Assembly: GCF_963677125.1 (NCBI RefSeq)
Contig: NZ_OY781882.1
Span: forward strand, 2,054,501-2,118,500
DNA: 64,000 nucleotides
Origin: an uncultured Desulfobacter sp.
GTDB taxonomy: Bacteria > Desulfobacterota > Desulfobacteria > Desulfobacterales > Desulfobacteraceae
Reading direction: 5' to 3'
The notes beneath the pieces are model-generated. The model saw nothing but the letters and a program-made list of their open reading frames with translations. It did no database searches and had not been told where the DNA came from. How positions within the stretch are numbered: the first letter of the stretch is position 1; every line of letters begins with the position of its first letter. This document shows, piece after piece, positions 62,419 through 64,000 of this stretch. The translations under genes and the position numbers were made by a program.

Positions 62419-64000
62419 ATGCAAGAAGATTCCTTTCAAAATAAAATTATAGCCTCGCTGATTGATGCTGGTATCCTCACGCCCGAAAAGGCGAAAATGG
62501 CCGAAAGGGTTAAATCCAAATTATCTTCTGAAAAAACGATTATCAATGTCCTCAAAGAGCTTAACTACATCACGGACAAGCAACTTAAAAAGGTACTGCG
62601 CCAGAACCATTTCTCCCTCAGGATCGGAGATCTGCTGGTCGAATTCGGGTATTTGACCCAGGAAAAGCTCAAAGCGGCTCTGGATATCCAGTCCAGGGAC
62701 GAGGGCAAACAGTTGGGGCAGATCATTATAGAGCACCAGTTCATGAGTGAGCATGACTTTTTAGAGGTTCTCTCTGTTCAGCTCGGATTCCCCTTTGTCA
62801 ATCTGTCTGTGGATGATCTGGATGCAGAGCTTCTGAATCAGGCCCCCATAAAATGGTGCCATTCAAACCTCTTTCTTCCTGTCAACAAAGAGGATGGCCG
62901 CGTCATCGTTGCCTTTGCAGATCCCTTTAATCAGACCAGTATTAATAATGCCAAAAAACTTTACGGGGATAAAATGGAGATCGCCATCTCTTCCCCCGGG
63001 GTGATTGACCGTCTTCTGGAACATCTGGTGTCCGGACGGAAGTCCAGCCAGGAGATTGACGAAAACACAGCCATGGGCATCGTGGATACCATCATTTCTG
63101 CCGGTATCACGGCAGGGGCTTCGGATATCCATATTGAACCCCTTAAAGACAGGCTCCAGGTTAAATTCAGAATTGACGGGATACTGGTGTTTCACCGGGA
63201 GTTACCACCGGAATCCACCGCCATGGTTACAGCACGAATCAAAGTACTTGCCAAGGCCGATATTGCTGAAAAAAGGCGGCACCAGGACGGTCGAATGAGC
63301 TTTGACCACAAGGGCAACGTCTATGACCTGAGAGCTTCATTTTACGCTGCCGTATTTGGGGAAAAGGTAGTCCTGCGAATTCTCAACCGTATTGACCAAA
63401 TTATTCCCATAGAAGAGATCGGGATGTCTCCCAGGATGCTCACCCGCTACATTCGCGATGTACTTGGGGTACCTTCTGGGGTATTAATCATTACAGGCCC
63501 CACAGGCTCAGGAAAGACCACCACCTTGTATTCCTCCATCAAATACATTAAAAAGCCTGAGATCAGCATCATTACAGCAGAAGACCCAGTGGAATTTGTA
63601 ATGGAGGGAATTACCCAATGCTCCATCAACCCAAACATCAACCTGACCTATGAGGAAACCCTGCGCCATGTGGTCCGCCAAGACCCCGACGTCATCGTCA
63701 TTGGGGAAATTCGGGATAACTATTCGGCTGAAGTGGCCGTCCATGCCGCTCTGACAGGCCACAAGGTACTCACTTCTTTTCATACGGAAGACAGCATCTC
63801 AGGGTTGATCCGGCTGATGAATATGAACATTGAGGCCTTTTTGATTTCCTCCACCGTAGTCTGCGTCTTGTCCCAGCGACTGCTGAGAAAAATATGCCCT
63901 CACTGCAGCCAACCCCACAAACCCTCCGGCGGAGAACTTAAGCTGCTGAACTTTATTCCCCAGGACATTTCCCAGTACAATTTCTGCAAAGGAACCGGGT
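62419..64000 (+). CDS. PilB/GspE-family secretion ATPase (partial)
   Basis: The first 527 codons of a type IV pilus or type II secretion assembly ATPase; the gene runs off the window. The N-terminal part holds MshEN/GspE-N type repeats (FSLRIGDLLVEFGYLTQEKL, LGFPFVNLSVDDLD). The ATPase core has Walker A as ITGPTGSGKTTTLYSS near residue 360, the Asp box AEDPVEFVMEGITQC, Walker B VIVIGEIRD and the His box TGHKVLTSFHTED. A zinc-binding CPHC begins the tetracysteine motif. The start at 62419 has no obvious binding site and is chosen because it is the first ATG of the frame. Confidence 0.92.
   Translation, partial: MQEDSFQNKIIASLIDAGILTPEKAKMAERVKSKLSSEKTIINVLKELNYITDKQLKKVLRQNHFSLRIGDLLVEFGYLTQEKLKAALDIQSRDEGKQLGQIIIEHQFMSEHDFLEVLSVQLGFPFVNLSVDDLDAELLNQAPIKWCHSNLFLPVNKEDGRVIVAFADPFNQTSINNAKKLYGDKMEIAISSPGVIDRLLEHLVSGRKSSQEIDENTAMGIVDTIISAGITAGASDIHIEPLKDRLQVKFRIDGILVFHRELPPESTAMVTARIKVLAKADIAEKRRHQDGRMSFDHKGNVYDLRASFYAAVFGEKVVLRILNRIDQIIPIEEIGMSPRMLTRYIRDVLGVPSGVLIITGPTGSGKTTTLYSSIKYIKKPEISIITAEDPVEFVMEGITQCSINPNINLTYEETLRHVVRQDPDVIVIGEIRDNYSAEVAVHAALTGHKVLTSFHTEDSISGLIRLMNMNIEAFLISSTVVCVLSQRLLRKICPHCSQPHKPSGGELKLLNFIPQDISQYNFCKGTG

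Noticed and set aside
1..64000. CRISPR arrays, rRNA genes and complete prophage
   Set aside because: No regularly spaced short direct repeats, no rRNA-like sequence and no run of phage structural genes were seen. The dispersed repeats are single hairpins, not arrays.

Overview
The window looks like chromosome from a Gram-negative, anaerobic, sulfate-reducer-like member of the Desulfobacterota (Desulfobacterales type). This is inferred from gene content, not from a marker gene. The pointers are an FmdE-family protein with a zinc-ribbon tail, a phenylacetate-CoA ligase followed by an ACT-domain protein, an ArsR-methyltransferase fusion, a menaquinone-type UbiE, a RND/TolC pump, a YdbH-YnbE-YdbL envelope operon and many dispersed intergenic hairpins. 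Most of the window is ordinary housekeeping and envelope DNA. The accessory material lies at about 3.5-7.6 kb and 22.3-24.2 kb.

Region by region. 0-3.4 kb: a GntR/FadR-type regulator heads a small leftward operon with a perfect 37-bp palindrome upstream; a PAS/GAF sensor-like protein and a nitroreductase follow. 3.5-4.15 kb: remains of PIN-type toxin-antitoxin modules. 4.18-7.57 kb: a 1128-residue three-part protein (calcineurin-like phosphoesterase, NACHT NTPase, formylglycine-generating-enzyme/C-type-lectin fold). Its 3' end has the hallmarks of a diversity-generating-retroelement variable repeat. This is the most interesting locus. 7.7-14 kb: a MarR regulator and RND adaptor, permease and TolC genes, with matching MarR-like operators before marR and before the adaptor gene. 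14-20.8 kb: GNAT, methyltransferases, DUF503, FAD oxidoreductase, QueD, DnaJ, UbiE and a small multidrug-export family protein. 20.98-25.67 kb: a phosphoenolpyruvate carboxylase gene split by a 1892-bp insertion sequence; removing the element rejoins the frame exactly. 25.7-29.1 kb: small proteins, PurU, a sorting-signal-only mini-protein and tRNA-Leu(UAA).

29.3-36 kb: FmdE-like protein, a 1006-residue membrane protein with a PHP-like motif, a chemotaxis receptor and a small conserved protein. 36-41.3 kb: a leftward cluster with a SLOG/molybdenum-carrier-like protein, a rhomboid protease fused to a DnaJ-C-like domain, and YdbH, YnbE and YdbL. 41.5-48.6 kb: dynamin-like GTPase, AlgH/YqgE, ManC, ArsR-methyltransferase, UPF0173 hydrolase, universal stress protein and a small membrane protein. 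48.8-64 kb: MurJ, divergent hutH and hutI flanking a long palindrome, a phosphoesterase, LapA-like protein, MutS, AmiC-type amidase, enoyl-CoA hydratase, PaaK with an ACT protein, and the start of a PilB/GspE ATPase cut by the window end.

Two families of dispersed intergenic hairpins were found by eye. One (14.1, 44.4 and 60.4 kb) keeps a loop core while its stem sequence changes and stays paired. The other (26.0, 29.2, 41.4 and 59.3 kb) has a common core with partly compensatory stem changes. All product calls rest on reading motifs; no database search was run.
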